Shown: positions 43,293-52,393, numbered from the stretch's first letter. The stretch: DNA of 64,000 nt from Pinirhizobacter sp036499745 (GCF_036499745.1 NZ_DASYDG010000026.1:92110-156109), one strand, 5' to 3'. Translations and numbers: made by a program. The notes: generated by a model not told the origin, from the sequence alone.

Positions 43293-43726
43293 GGCCGCCT
43301 CGCCAACCACCGGTCCATCGCGTCAGCGACCTCGCGGGTCTGCAGATCGAGGCGATAAGCGGTGTTCATTTCTTCCGCACGGTCGTCGAGCGCCTCGTGA
43401 CGGCTACGCGCGGCGGCCCAGGTTTGCGCGCCCTGTTCGGCTTTCAGATCAGCGTCGACCCGAGCGCTACTGGCGCGATGATGGTCGTGGTCGGCGGCCC
43501 AGCTCATCTGGCTAAGCAAGGCGTAACGGGCGAGGTCACCGGAATTCTCCAAGGCGTGCATGCGGGCCAGGTCGATCGCGATGAGTGCGGCGGCACGCCG
43601 GCGTTCCTCTTCGGCGGCTTGCCGCGCGTGCTCATTGGCCAGCGCCAGAGCCTGGCGTTCGTTGTCTTCGCGGAATCCGGCCATCGCGGCCATGCGTTCG
43701 GCCAGGCGGATGCGGCGCGTGCTCAT
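43289..43726 (-). CDS. fliJ: Flagellar ATPase-associated coiled-coil protein FliJ
   Basis: A 145-residue, highly helical, charged protein (NERQALALANEHARQAAEEE, RRRAAALIAIDLARMHAL) with the heptad pattern of FliJ/SctO stalk proteins. It lies directly after fliI and overlaps it by 4 bp. FliJ links the ATPase to FlhA. Called mainly from position and coiled-coil character. Confidence 0.82.
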   Translation of the reverse strand: MSTRRIRLAERMAAMAGFREDNERQALALANEHARQAAEEERRRAAALIAIDLARMHALENSGDLARYALLSQMSWAADHDHHRASSARVDADLKAEQGAQTWAAARSRHEALDDRAEEMNTAYRLDLQTREVADAMDRWLARRP

Positions 43727-45042
43727 GCCGCCACCTCACCAACGATACGGGCCAGCGCATGCAGGCCGGCCTGACGCCCGTGACTATCGCGAGGTGACTG
43801 TCGAAAAATTTCCAGCAGGCCCGGCACGCAGTCCACAGCCCGGTCGAGCTGTGGGTTGGCACCACGCTGCCAGGCGCCCATGTCGATCAGGTCACGCGAG
43901 GCCTCGAAGGTAGCCAGCAGTGCGCGCGCCTGTGAGGCGAGGCGCTCCTCGTCGGGTGTTGCCAGGCGGCCGATCCAGCGGCTGATGCTCTGCAACGCAT
44001 CCACCGCCGGCAACTGGCCGCGATGGGCCAGATCGCGCGACAGCACGATGTGGCCGTCCAGCAAGGCACGCATATGATCAGCGACAGGTTCGTTCATGTC
44101 GTCGCCTTCCACCAGCACGCTATAGATGCAAGATACGGAACCTGAGGATTTCAGCGCGCCGCCGCGCTCGACCAGTCTTGGCAGGCTGTTGAAGACCGAA
44201 GGTGGATAGCCGCGCGAGGTGGGTGGCTCACCCGCCGCCAGACCGATCTCGCGCTGGGCCATGGCGAACCGGGTGACCGAATCAACCATTAACATCACGT
44301 CCGCGCCCTGGTCGCGAAAGTACTCGGCGATGGCGTGCACGGCGTGTGTGGCGTGCGCGCGCACCAGGGCAGGCTGGTCGCTGGTGGCAGCGACCACCAC
44401 GGCACGGCGCAAACCCTCCGGCCCCAGCGCATGGCTGACGAAATCGCCGACCTCGCGGCCGCGCTCGCCGATCAGGCCGATCACCGTGACATCCGCGCGG
44501 ACATGCCGTGCCACCATGCCGAGCAAGGTACTCTTGCCCACGCCGGAGCCGGCGAAAACACCCAGGCGCTGGCCCTTGCCCATGGTCACCAAGGTATCGA
44601 TCACACGCACGCCAGTTTCCAGCACCTGGTCGTCATCGCGACGACGCAGCGGCTCGATCGGCGCACGGTGGACTTCATAATGGGCCGAGGCTGCCAAGGG
44701 ACCCTTGCCGTCAATCGGCTGGCCGAAGGCATCGATCACGCGTCCCAGCAAGGCAGGCCCAACGGGAATACGTAGGCTGCCACCCGTGGCGCGCAAACGA
44801 TCACCCGGCCGCAGGCCATCGATACTGCCATAGGGCATCAACAATACTTTGCCATCGCGAAAACCCACCACCTGGGCCAGCGCCGGTGTGCCGCCATGAC
44901 GACTGACCAGCTCGCAGGCTTCACCAAGTCGAGCGTCGGGGCCGGTCGCCTCGATCACCAGGCCGTTGCATGCCACCACTTCACCCTCGCGCAAGGCAGC
45001 GGGCATATCGGCGATGGCCTGGCGGAGGGTCGAAGCGGTCAT
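43723..45042 (-). CDS. fliI: Flagellum-specific export ATPase FliI
   Basis: A 439-residue F1-beta-like ATPase. Walker A GSGVGKS is at residues 165-171; GERGREVGDF, the Walker B region DVMLMVDSVTRFAMAQREIG and the export-ATPase signature GYPPSVFNSLPRLVERGG are present. It unfolds and releases export substrates at the base of the apparatus. It overlaps fliH and fliJ by 4 bp each. Confidence 0.97.
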   Translation of the reverse strand: MTASTLRQAIADMPAALREGEVVACNGLVIEATGPDARLGEACELVSRHGGTPALAQVVGFRDGKVLLMPYGSIDGLRPGDRLRATGGSLRIPVGPALLGRVIDAFGQPIDGKGPLAASAHYEVHRAPIEPLRRRDDDQVLETGVRVIDTLVTMGKGQRLGVFAGSGVGKSTLLGMVARHVRADVTVIGLIGERGREVGDFVSHALGPEGLRRAVVVAATSDQPALVRAHATHAVHAIAEYFRDQGADVMLMVDSVTRFAMAQREIGLAAGEPPTSRGYPPSVFNSLPRLVERGGALKSSGSVSCIYSVLVEGDDMNEPVADHMRALLDGHIVLSRDLAHRGQLPAVDALQSISRWIGRLATPDEERLASQARALLATFEASRDLIDMGAWQRGANPQLDRAVDCVPGLLEIFRQSPRDSHGRQAGLHALARIVGEVAA

Positions 45043-45692
45043 GGGCGATGTGGCGTCAAGCCATCGAGCAAGGCCTGCTTAAGGAGGTCCAGGCGAGTCG
45101 CGACGCCTGCGTCATAACGACCGCGCGGCCCTAGCAGCACGAAGCTGCCGGCAGCCAGAGCTTCATCGGCGACCACCTCGATGCCGGCCAGTGCAAGCGA
45201 TGCGGCCTGATGATCCACCGGCGAGACATCCACGCGCTGAATAGCGACGCCGATGTCCCGCCGCGCATGGGTCACCCATTTTTCGACGAGTTCGGCACCG
45301 TCGGCCTGTTCGCCCAGAAGACGCGTCACGGCCGCGAAGGCGAGTTCGACGGCCAGCGATTCGGCCCAGCAGCGATCGCTGTCCAACTCCGCCTGCCATT
45401 GCACGGCACCGGCCAACCAGCCGTCACGGGCGCTGGCAGCCTCGGAAAGAGCCTCATCCAACCGGGCTTGGGCATCGCTTTCGAAGGCGAGGCGGTCTTC
45501 GTGAGCTTCGGCTTCCACGCGCACGCGCGCCTGCCGCAAGCCGTCGGCATAACCGCGCTCGAAACCCACCGCATGGTCGAGTTCGTCCTCGCTAACCCGG
45601 ACCCCCGCGGTCGCGGCGGCCAGACGGCGCCCCTGCCCTGACACCACATCGGCCGCCTGCATGCGGCGCGCGAACTCGCCCGAGCCACTCAT
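45039..45692 (-). CDS. fliH: FliH-like ATPase regulator
   Basis: A 217-residue protein; the start ATG overlaps the upstream ORF stop (ATGA). The N-terminal half is a long helix (VGFERGYADGLRQARVRVEA) and the C-terminal half carries the FliH/SctL V1-E-like domain (DIGVAIQRVDVSPVDHQAAS; AGSFVLLGPRGRYDAGV, RLDLLKQALLDGL). FliH holds FliI and docks it to FliN. Canonical position before fliI. Confidence 0.87.
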   Translation of the reverse strand: MSGSGEFARRMQAADVVSGQGRRLAAATAGVRVSEDELDHAVGFERGYADGLRQARVRVEAEAHEDRLAFESDAQARLDEALSEAASARDGWLAGAVQWQAELDSDRCWAESLAVELAFAAVTRLLGEQADGAELVEKWVTHARRDIGVAIQRVDVSPVDHQAASLALAGIEVVADEALAAGSFVLLGPRGRYDAGVATRLDLLKQALLDGLTPHRP

Positions 45693-46117
45693 GCTGCGGC
45701 CTCGCCTTCCAGCCAACGGCTGATGGTCTGGCGAAGTTGGAGCGGCATGCTGTCGGCGTCAGGCCATGTGTACGCGGCCGCCGCGGCGACAAGCTTGCCC
45801 GGCAGCGCATCAAGGCAACGTACCCGGTGTACCGCTGGCAGGCTGGCCAGGGCCAGCAAGGCCCAATCCTGTGGCATGCCCGCGATCACGGCCACGGCGG
45901 GATCAACCACATCCGTGGAAGCCTCCGCAGGCTTCGCCAAAGACAGGCGCGACGACAATTCGGCACCTCGCCCGGCCAGCTTGCTTAGCCGTGGCTCGGC
46001 AAGCAGGTGTCGCAACGCCTCGGCTTTTGCGGCGGGCAGCCTCTTCAACAACCAGGCACGGTCGCTCGGGTGCAGGGGTGCCATCCGGGCAGCAGCAAGG
46101 CGCAGACCGGCACTCAC
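45689..46117 (-). CDS. 142-residue protein in the fliG slot (FliG remnant or SctK-like)
   Basis: A GTG start at 46117 overlaps the fliF stop (GTGA) and the 3' end overlaps the fliH start, so this gene lies where fliG is normally found. Full-length FliG is about 330 residues; this protein has 142 and no visible torque-helix charged residues or EHPQ motif. Visible segments are LHPSDRAWLLKRLPAAKAEA, LPAVHRVRCLDALPGKLVAA and PLQLRQTISRWLEG. It could be a FliG N-terminal-domain relic or a functional analogue of injectisome SctK, which occupies the same slot (sctJ-sctK-sctL). Confidence 0.75.
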   Translation of the reverse strand: MSAGLRLAAARMAPLHPSDRAWLLKRLPAAKAEALRHLLAEPRLSKLAGRGAELSSRLSLAKPAEASTDVVDPAVAVIAGMPQDWALLALASLPAVHRVRCLDALPGKLVAAAAAYTWPDADSMPLQLRQTISRWLEGEAAA

Positions 46118-47499
46118 CGCACCTGCTCCGGCGTTTCGATCCAATGCTGGATTTCCACCAGTAGCCGCTCGCGCTCCTGCAGGGCGAGCCGCGCCGGCTG
46201 GCGACGACCGACGATGGCCACGCCTGCGCCCATGCCGGTCAGCAGGAAGACGCCTGCACCCGATGCCCATACCCACCAGGGCATGGACGGAATCGAACCG
46301 ATCGGCTGCCGCACCGGGCTCGACGCCACTGGCATCATTCGTGGCGTGGCCACGGGTACCGCAGCTATCGCCGGCGCACCGGCCGCGGCGATATCGAGAC
46401 GATCCCCGCGCGTGGAATCCAGGCCAGCCGCATCGCCGATGATCTTTTCCAGACTGGACATGGTCGCTGGCGCCGTGCGCGCCGGCACCAGGATGCCCAC
46501 GGAAATCCGTGCGATGCGGCCAGGCGCCACGTCCACTTCTTCTTGCTCGTGGCCGTGCGCGTATTCCAGTTCCTGCTCGCCGGAACCTGTCACCGGGTGG
46601 CTGCCATCGGCATCGGCGGTGGGCGTGGCGTGGCTGTTGACCGTCTTTTGCCGGGTCAGCAGGCCATTGCCGTCCTTGCCCTGTGGAACAAGCTTGTCCC
46701 GCAGCTGTTTGATCTTGTCGTAGTTGAGCTGGACATCGACCGTGGAGGTCCAGCCCGTCGATGCACCGAGCGCCTGTCGCAGGACGGCGTCGATACGCTG
46801 GCGAAGCCTGTCTTCGATGCGTGCCTGTTCATCGGTACGATCGGCCATGCTGTTGCCGTTGCCCGAAAGCACCGCACCGCCCGGACCGAGCACGGTTACT
46901 GCATCGGGGCTCAAACCTTCCACGGCGGAGGCCACCAGCCGTTCGATACCGGCGACCTGGGCAGGTGTCAGCTGGCTGCCCGGCTTCAAGTCCAGGCTAA
47001 CGGAAGCCTTGGACGGCTCGTCCCGCCCCTCGAACATCGAGGCACGGCGCAAGGTCAGGTGCACCCGTGTGGCCTGCACCACCGGCAATGCGGAAATGGT
47101 GCGCTCGAGTTCACCTTGCAACGCTCGCTGGTAATTCACCCGCTGCGCGAATTCGGTGACGCCGAAGTCGGAATCCTTGAATACCTCGAAGCCGACGCTG
47201 CCGCCATGCGGCACGCCTTGCGCCACCAGCTTCATGCGGGTGTCGTAGACCAGGTCATCGGGCACCAGCAAGGTCGCGCCACCTTCGGCGAAATGATGCG
47301 GCACCTGCATGGTGTCCAGGCTGGTGGCGATCTCGGCCGCGTCGACCGGGCGCAGCCCGCTGAAAAGCACCCCATACGAGGTGCGCGTACTCCACCAGCC
47401 GAAGGCACAGGCGATACCGACGATCAGCAACACGCCCACGAGCAGGAGGACGCGACGCGCGGTGCTCAGGTCATCCCAAAACGAACGGATCCATGCCAT
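46114..47499 (-). CDS. fliF: MS-ring protein FliF (short)
   Basis: A 461-residue protein. The first helix (VLLLVGVLLIVGIACAFGWW) is followed by ring-building motifs VLFSGLRPVDAAEIATSLDT, GVPHGGSVGFEVFKDSDFGV and the region FAQRVNYQRALQGELERTI. The second helix and short C-terminal tail are ALQERERLLVEIQHWIET, which retains a Trp near the end like the FliG-binding peptide of canonical FliF. It is about 90 residues shorter than usual FliF, mainly in the RBM3 insert. Coupled to the fliG-slot gene. Confidence 0.92.
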   Translation of the reverse strand: MAWIRSFWDDLSTARRVLLLVGVLLIVGIACAFGWWSTRTSYGVLFSGLRPVDAAEIATSLDTMQVPHHFAEGGATLLVPDDLVYDTRMKLVAQGVPHGGSVGFEVFKDSDFGVTEFAQRVNYQRALQGELERTISALPVVQATRVHLTLRRASMFEGRDEPSKASVSLDLKPGSQLTPAQVAGIERLVASAVEGLSPDAVTVLGPGGAVLSGNGNSMADRTDEQARIEDRLRQRIDAVLRQALGASTGWTSTVDVQLNYDKIKQLRDKLVPQGKDGNGLLTRQKTVNSHATPTADADGSHPVTGSGEQELEYAHGHEQEEVDVAPGRIARISVGILVPARTAPATMSSLEKIIGDAAGLDSTRGDRLDIAAAGAPAIAAVPVATPRMMPVASSPVRQPIGSIPSMPWWVWASGAGVFLLTGMGAGVAIVGRRQPARLALQERERLLVEIQHWIETPEQVR

Positions 47500-47507
47500 G
47501 ACGTTGC

Positions 47508-47816
47508 TCAGACCTGCATGTTGACGACATCGTGGTAGGCGGCTACCACGCGATTACGCACCTGCACGGCAAACTGCAGGTCCAGGCGAGCTTTTTCCAT
47601 GGCGATCATCACCTCGTGCACGGGCATGTCTCCGCCCGCGGCGAGGACGCGGGCCGCATCGTCGGCAGCATTGAGGCTGTCATTGGTGGCCACCAGCGAT
47701 TTGCCCACGGCGTCGGCGAAGCCGTGACCTGTATCGATCGGATGCATGGCGCCAGGTGCGGCGTCGAGGCTCGCCAGCGAGCCCAGGGAAGAAAGTGGTG
47801 CGATAGGTTCGATCAT
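47508..47816 (-). CDS. fliE: Flagellar MS-ring/rod junction protein FliE
   Basis: A 102-residue protein with the FliE core MPVHEVMIAMEKARLDLQFA and AVQVRNRVVAAYHDVVNMQV at the C-terminus. It joins FliF to the proximal rod and is the first exported substrate. It starts 2 bp after the flgC stop. Upstream of fliF is its usual place. Confidence 0.92.
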   Translation of the reverse strand: MIEPIAPLSSLGSLASLDAAPGAMHPIDTGHGFADAVGKSLVATNDSLNAADDAARVLAAGGDMPVHEVMIAMEKARLDLQFAVQVRNRVVAAYHDVVNMQV

Positions 47817-47818
47817 GG

Positions 47819-48181
47819 TCAGCGGCCGATATCCAGGGATTTCATCAACATCCCGTGCAAGGTGTTGAAGGCGCGGATGTCGGCTTCATAGGCGCGCTGG
47901 GCCGACATCAAGTTGGTCATCTCCTGGGCCAGGTCGACGCTGGGCATCGACACCGTGCCGTCCGCCGCTGCCGCGGGATTGGCCGGGTCGAGCACCGGGT
48001 GGCCATCCTGCTCGCTGACAGGCGCGCCGATTTTGTCGGCGAAATCCTGGCCGGTTGAGGCCGCCAAGCGCTTGGCCAACGGCACATCGGAACTGGCGAT
48101 GCGCATGCTGGCCGTTTCCATGCGCGCCCGCTCGGTATCAAGGCCAAAACGGGTGATAGCGAAGATCGATTCGGTACTCAT
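47819..48181 (-). CDS. flgC: Proximal rod protein FlgC
   Basis: A 120-residue rod protein. N-terminal IFAITRFGLDTERARMETAS lacks the usual ANNLANANT but shows related spacing; C-terminal VDLAQEMTNLMSAQRAYEAD, then IRAFNTLHGMLMKSLDIGR, is diagnostic of FlgC. It overlaps flgB by 4 bp. Confidence 0.9.
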   Translation of the reverse strand: MSTESIFAITRFGLDTERARMETASMRIASSDVPLAKRLAASTGQDFADKIGAPVSEQDGHPVLDPANPAAAADGTVSMPSVDLAQEMTNLMSAQRAYEADIRAFNTLHGMLMKSLDIGR

Positions 48182-48543
48182 CCCTGGTCTCCGCTGAGGG
48201 CCAGGCTCATCAGGCCGAAGTGGCGATTGAGCACCTCGGACAAGGCCTGGTAATGCGCACTGGCCATGGCCATGTCACTCACCTCGTCGTCCAGGCTCAC
48301 GCTCTTGTTGGCATCGGTCGCCATCTGGCTCAGGTCGGCGGAGGCGAGCGCTTCGGGCCGGACGTCGTCATGGGCGGCGACACGCTGCAAAAGCCCGATG
48401 GCCTGGTCGAAATTGCCGCGTTCGGCTTTGCTGCCGGGCACGTTGGCATAGGCCACGTTGTGGCTGGCCAACTCCACCCGCCGGGTGGCCATGTCCATTC
48501 CCAGGCGCACAGCCTGGACGGTGAGATCGTTCGAGGCAATCAT
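48178..48543 (-). CDS. flgB: Proximal rod protein FlgB
   Basis: A 121-residue rod protein: QAVRLGMDMATRRVELASHN near the N-terminus followed by VAYANVPGSKA, the FlgB equivalent of the NVANANTPG motif, and a C-terminal AHYQALSEVLNRHFGLMSL helix. It forms the proximal rod with FlgC. 9 bp after the flgI stop. Confidence 0.9.
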   Translation of the reverse strand: MIASNDLTVQAVRLGMDMATRRVELASHNVAYANVPGSKAERGNFDQAIGLLQRVAAHDDVRPEALASADLSQMATDANKSVSLDDEVSDMAMASAHYQALSEVLNRHFGLMSLALSGDQG

Positions 48544-48552
48544 CGCTTGGTC

Positions 48553-49674
48553 CTACTGGATCAGAAGTTCGCCACGCAGTGCACCGGCAGCCTTGATCGA
48601 CTGCAACACGGTGATGACGTCGCGGGTGGAAAGATGGATCTCGCGTAGCGCGCCAATCAGGTCGGATACCGTGGCGCCATTGGGCAGGTTCACCAGGCGG
48701 GCATCGTCCTCGTTGACCTTGATCTTCGATTCCGGCACCACAGCGGTCTGCACGCCGCGACCGCTGTTCACATAAACGCCGTCGGGCTGGCTCACCAGAT
48801 AGTCGGTCTTGATGGAAATCCTCAGGTCGCCCTGGGAAATCGTCACGCTGGCCAGGCGCACATCGCCACCGGAAACCACCGTGCCTGTGCGCTCGTTAAC
48901 CACCACTCGCGCTACCTGGTCGGGCTCGACCATCACGTTCTCGATGGCGGCGATTTCCTGCACCGGGCTTCCCGCATTCGGGAATTTCACCACGACCTTG
49001 CCGGCATGCGCAGCCGTGGCCTGCACACCCGGTATCGAACGCTGCAACGCCTGGGCCACGCGGCTGGCCGTGGTGAAATCCGGCTGGTACAGAATGACGT
49101 TCACCACGCTGCCATTGCCCATGTCGCCCAGGGGCGCACCGCGCTGCACGGTGGCGCCCTCGGGGATCTGGCCGGCCGTGGGGTGATTCTTCTGCTCCGA
49201 ACTGCCGAAGGATTGCACCTTGTAACTGCCGGTGGAGATCGCGCCCTGCGCCAGGGCGTAGGTCTGACCGTCGGGGCCGTCAAGTGGTGCCAGCACCAGG
49301 GTGCCGCCGGAAAGGTTTCGTGCATCGCCGATCGACGCGACGGAAACATCCAGCTTCTGCCCCGGCTCGGCGAAAGCCGGCAAGGTGGCGGTGACCATCA
49401 CCGCGGCGACGTTGCGGCTATTGAGATCGTCCGTGGAAACATTTACGCCAAAGTGGCTCAAGGTATTGGCGACCGACTGCAAGGTCGCATGGTTGCGGTT
49501 GCTATCACCGGAACCGGCCAGACCCGCGACCAGGCCATAGCCCACCAGGGCGTTGTCCTGAACGCCCTCGGTGCGGGCGATCTCCTTCAGGCGCACACCG
49601 ACGAAACCCTGCCGCTGCGCATGCACGGCAACGACGCAGCAACAGGAAAGCGACAAAACCAGCAGGCGCCTCAT
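48553..49674 (-). CDS. flgI: Flagellar P-ring protein FlgI
   Basis: A 373-residue protein with a signal peptide (LSLSCCCVVAVHA). Conserved blocks are RLKEIARTEGVQDNALVGYG and LVAGLAGSGDSNRN, then DVSVASIGDARNLSGGTLVL, and PDGVYVNSGRGVQTAV near the end. It forms the P-ring in peptidoglycan around the rod. Start set at 49674, overlapping the flgH stop; the ORF upstream of it overlaps flgH. Confidence 0.95.
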   Translation of the reverse strand: MRRLLVLSLSCCCVVAVHAQRQGFVGVRLKEIARTEGVQDNALVGYGLVAGLAGSGDSNRNHATLQSVANTLSHFGVNVSTDDLNSRNVAAVMVTATLPAFAEPGQKLDVSVASIGDARNLSGGTLVLAPLDGPDGQTYALAQGAISTGSYKVQSFGSSEQKNHPTAGQIPEGATVQRGAPLGDMGNGSVVNVILYQPDFTTASRVAQALQRSIPGVQATAAHAGKVVVKFPNAGSPVQEIAAIENVMVEPDQVARVVVNERTGTVVSGGDVRLASVTISQGDLRISIKTDYLVSQPDGVYVNSGRGVQTAVVPESKIKVNEDDARLVNLPNGATVSDLIGALREIHLSTRDVITVLQSIKAAGALRGELLIQ

Positions 49675-50261
49675 ATCAGTCCCAACCACTTGGTGAAGCG
49701 ATAGATGATGCTTCGCCGCTGCGGCTCGCTCACATCACCGCGCCCGGTGAACTCGATCCGGGCCTCGCTGATGCGGTTGGAAAGGATCGTATTGGCCGAG
49801 GAAATATCTTCCGGGCGTACCGCGCCATTGAGCGCGATGTGCTGGGTCTCGCCGTTGACCACCACCGACTGCTCGCCGTGGATATGCAAGGTGCCGTTGT
49901 CGTCCAGGCCGACCACTCGCACCGCCAACTGGGTCTGCACCGCGCCCGAACGCGTGGTCTGGCCAGTGCCGGTGTCGCTGGCGCCCAGGCTCAAGGCGCC
50001 GGAATGATTGCGGCTCTGCGTGCGCAAGCCGGCGTTGAAGGCCACATCGTTACCCGATGCCGTGTTGGCCGCCGCCGAGGCGCGGGAGGTCTCCACCACG
50101 ACCACGGTCAAGGTATCGCCGATGCGATGCGCACGGCGGTCTTCGGCAAGGCCGTGATAGCTGGTGGGATCGATCATGCCGCCACCTGGCTGCATGGCTG
50201 CGGCCGACGGCGAAGCGGTGAGCAACAATAAACCGGCCATGAAAGCGTCAGCGCGCGACAT
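49671..50261 (-). CDS. flgH: Flagellar L-ring protein FlgH without a lipobox
   Basis: A 196-residue protein with the FlgH core: RAHRIGDTLTVVVVETSRAS, VRVVGLDDNGTLHIHGEQSV and VRPEDISSANTILSNRISEA. FlgH is normally a lipoprotein, but the signal region here (MAGLLLLTASPSAAAM) has no lipobox Cys, and no Cys occurs in the protein. It could be targeted by a standard signal peptidase I site. It overlaps flgA by 14 bp; a start at 50240 (MAGLLLL) is possible. Confidence 0.9.
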   Translation of the reverse strand: MSRADAFMAGLLLLTASPSAAAMQPGGGMIDPTSYHGLAEDRRAHRIGDTLTVVVVETSRASAAANTASGNDVAFNAGLRTQSRNHSGALSLGASDTGTGQTTRSGAVQTQLAVRVVGLDDNGTLHIHGEQSVVVNGETQHIALNGAVRPEDISSANTILSNRISEARIEFTGRGDVSEPQRRSIIYRFTKWLGLI

Positions 50262-50934
50262 GCACCACCCCTCGACCGGTCACCACGCCACGCACCGGCT
50301 CGGTCGCTCCGGCTACCTGCACCGGCACCTGGTCACCCCGGTTGCCCGACCGCATGGCGGTGCCGGAGCTCTCGATGGTGATCGCGCCGGCTTCGGCGAC
50401 CAGGGTGACGCGTTGGCGGTCATCCACGTCCGGCACTGGTTCGAAGTCCTCCAGGCTCGCCGCCCCACCTGCCCGCACAGCGCGACGCAACCTCATATCG
50501 CGGACGGCATCGCGCGATGCCAGCGGCGCGCCATGCATAGCCACCACATCCACGGTGCCCGGCTCGATCACCAGCAGGCTGCCCGGCGTATGCGAAGCCG
50601 CACTGTCGGTATAAACCAGCGTTTCGGCATGAGCCGTCAGGGCAAAGCCCACCGCCTGCGCCTTGCAACCGTGATTCGGCGCACAGACCTGCACCATCAC
50701 CGTCAAGCGTGCACGCGGAAATTTCCCCTGGATCGGCATGGCGTGATAGGTAGTCCCCGGCACGCCGGCATGAATCGGCGCCGCCGTCACATCCAGGTGC
50801 ACGTCGTGGTAAGCCGGGCCAAGCCGGGTTTGCACCGCGGCGCGTGCCACTGTCACGGCCTCGTTCGGGCCGGCGTCGGCCGCGATCGCCACGCCGGCTG
50901 TCGATATCATTGCGATGAAGAGCCAGGTTCTCAT
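50248..50934 (-). CDS. flgA: P-ring assembly chaperone FlgA
   Basis: A 228-residue periplasmic protein with a signal peptide (FIAMISTAGVAIA) and a C-terminal SAF domain: DMRLRRAVRAGGAASLEDFE, SGTAMRSGNRGDQVPVQVAG, VRGVVTGRGVVHV. It is needed to assemble FlgI. It overlaps flgG by 4 bp. Placement directly after flgG, before flgH, is not the enterobacterial order. Confidence 0.88.
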   Translation of the reverse strand: MRTWLFIAMISTAGVAIAADAGPNEAVTVARAAVQTRLGPAYHDVHLDVTAAPIHAGVPGTTYHAMPIQGKFPRARLTVMVQVCAPNHGCKAQAVGFALTAHAETLVYTDSAASHTPGSLLVIEPGTVDVVAMHGAPLASRDAVRDMRLRRAVRAGGAASLEDFEPVPDVDDRQRVTLVAEAGAITIESSGTAMRSGNRGDQVPVQVAGATEPVRGVVTGRGVVHVAR

Positions 50935-51713
50935 CGGTTGAGGTTGTTGATCGTGTCCAGGATGGTGTCAGAAGCCTGCAACACCCGCGCATTGAGCTGA
51001 TAAGCACGCTGGGCCAGGACCAGGGCCGACATCTCGGTCACCAGGTCCACGTTGGAGCCTTCCACGTAGCCCTGGGTCACGGTGCCGACGCCGGCATCGC
51101 CTGGTTTGCCGAGCGAGGCGTCACCGGACGCCGGCGTCACCGCATAGTCGTTGCCACCAACCGAACGCAGGGCTTCGGGCGAGGTGAAGGTAGCCAGTTC
51201 CAGGTTGCCGATGATCGAGGTCTGCTGGTCGCTGCCCAGGGTGGCGCTGATTTCACCGGTGCTGGATATGACGATGTTCTTCGCGTCAGTCGGCACCTGG
51301 ATGTTCTGCGCCAGGCGCTGACCACCGACGGTGGCCAGGTAACCGTCGCTGTCCACCTTGAGTTGCCCGGCACGGGTATACAGGCGCTGGCCATCCTGCC
51401 CCACATCACCAGTGGGCTGAATTTCGAAGAAGCCTGCGCCCTGGATGGCGATATCCCAGGTGTTGCTGGTCTGCTGCAGGGTGCCATCGAGCATCACCGG
51501 CGAGGTATCGGTAATCTGCGCGCCGGCCCCCACCGCATTGGTCGCAAGGCCCTGCTGCGCCTGACCGGCCGTGGTGCCGGTGACATCGGTGAAGGCCACG
51601 CGCGAGCGCTTGTAACCCGGGGTCTGCATGTTGGCCAGGTTGTTGGAGATCACGTCGATCTGTTGCTGCTGCGAACTCAGGCCGCTGGCGGAGATATAAA
51701 GCGCGTCGATCAT
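50931..51713 (-). CDS. flgG: Distal rod protein FlgG
   Basis: A 260-residue protein that begins DALYISASGLSSQQQQIDVI and carries the rod motif NNLANMQTPGYKRSRVAF; it ends SNVDLVTEMSALVLAQRAYQ then LNARVLQASDTILDTIN. Length and ends match FlgG exactly. Distal rod subunit crossing the P- and L-rings. Confidence 0.96.
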   Translation of the reverse strand: MIDALYISASGLSSQQQQIDVISNNLANMQTPGYKRSRVAFTDVTGTTAGQAQQGLATNAVGAGAQITDTSPVMLDGTLQQTSNTWDIAIQGAGFFEIQPTGDVGQDGQRLYTRAGQLKVDSDGYLATVGGQRLAQNIQVPTDAKNIVISSTGEISATLGSDQQTSIIGNLELATFTSPEALRSVGGNDYAVTPASGDASLGKPGDAGVGTVTQGYVEGSNVDLVTEMSALVLAQRAYQLNARVLQASDTILDTINNLNR

Positions 51714-51716
51714 GGG

Positions 51717-52391
51717 TCAGGAATCCTTGCCAAGCTGGTCGATGCCCGATGAAAGGGCGCTGTGATAGGTGGAGATCGCGTGCTGGACGGAGCTGGCGTG
51801 CCGCATCACTTCCATCAGCCGCACCATCTCGTGTCCCGGGTCCACGTTGGAGCCTTCCAGCGCGCCCTGGTGGACATGCGGTTCGGCGGCTGAGAGATCG
51901 CCGCTGGCGGCGTAGACATTGCCGCCCATCGAACGCAACTGGCTGGCATCGGCTACATCCACCAGCACCAGGTTGTCGAGCACATCCTCGCCATTGCGGA
52001 TGGCGCCGTCCTCGCCAATGGTCACTGCGTCGGTGTCCAGGCTGATCGGTCCGCCGCTACCCATGACCGCGCGCCCCATCGCGTCGACCAACTGGCCATC
52101 GCTGGTGAGCTTGAATTGGCCATCGCGTGTCAGGAAGGTCTCGCCGTTGGCGCTGACCTGGAAGAAACCCGGCCCCTGCAAGGCAACGTCCAACGAGCGG
52201 CCGGTATGCAAAAGGGCGCCATCGCGCGTATCGACCTTGTCCGAAGACATCAGGCTATCGCCGAAGTTGGCCACGTGTTGCAACGCGCGGAAGCCCGGCG
52301 TGGTGAGGTTGGCAACATTCTGGCCCAGGGTATCGAGCGCCTGCACGTCGGCACTGAGATAACGGACCATGCCACTGATCGGATCGACCAT
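51717..52391 (-). CDS. flgF: Rod protein FlgF
   Basis: A 224-residue rod protein: LDTLGQNVANLTTPGFRALQ near the start and the central block LQGPGFFQVSANGETFLTRD; the C-terminus has GALEGSNVDPGHEMVRLMEV. FlgF forms the rod segment next to FlgG. It starts 2 bp after the flhA stop. Confidence 0.93.
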   Translation of the reverse strand: MVDPISGMVRYLSADVQALDTLGQNVANLTTPGFRALQHVANFGDSLMSSDKVDTRDGALLHTGRSLDVALQGPGFFQVSANGETFLTRDGQFKLTSDGQLVDAMGRAVMGSGGPISLDTDAVTIGEDGAIRNGEDVLDNLVLVDVADASQLRSMGGNVYAASGDLSAAEPHVHQGALEGSNVDPGHEMVRLMEVMRHASSVQHAISTYHSALSSGIDQLGKDS

Positions 52392-52393
52392 GC

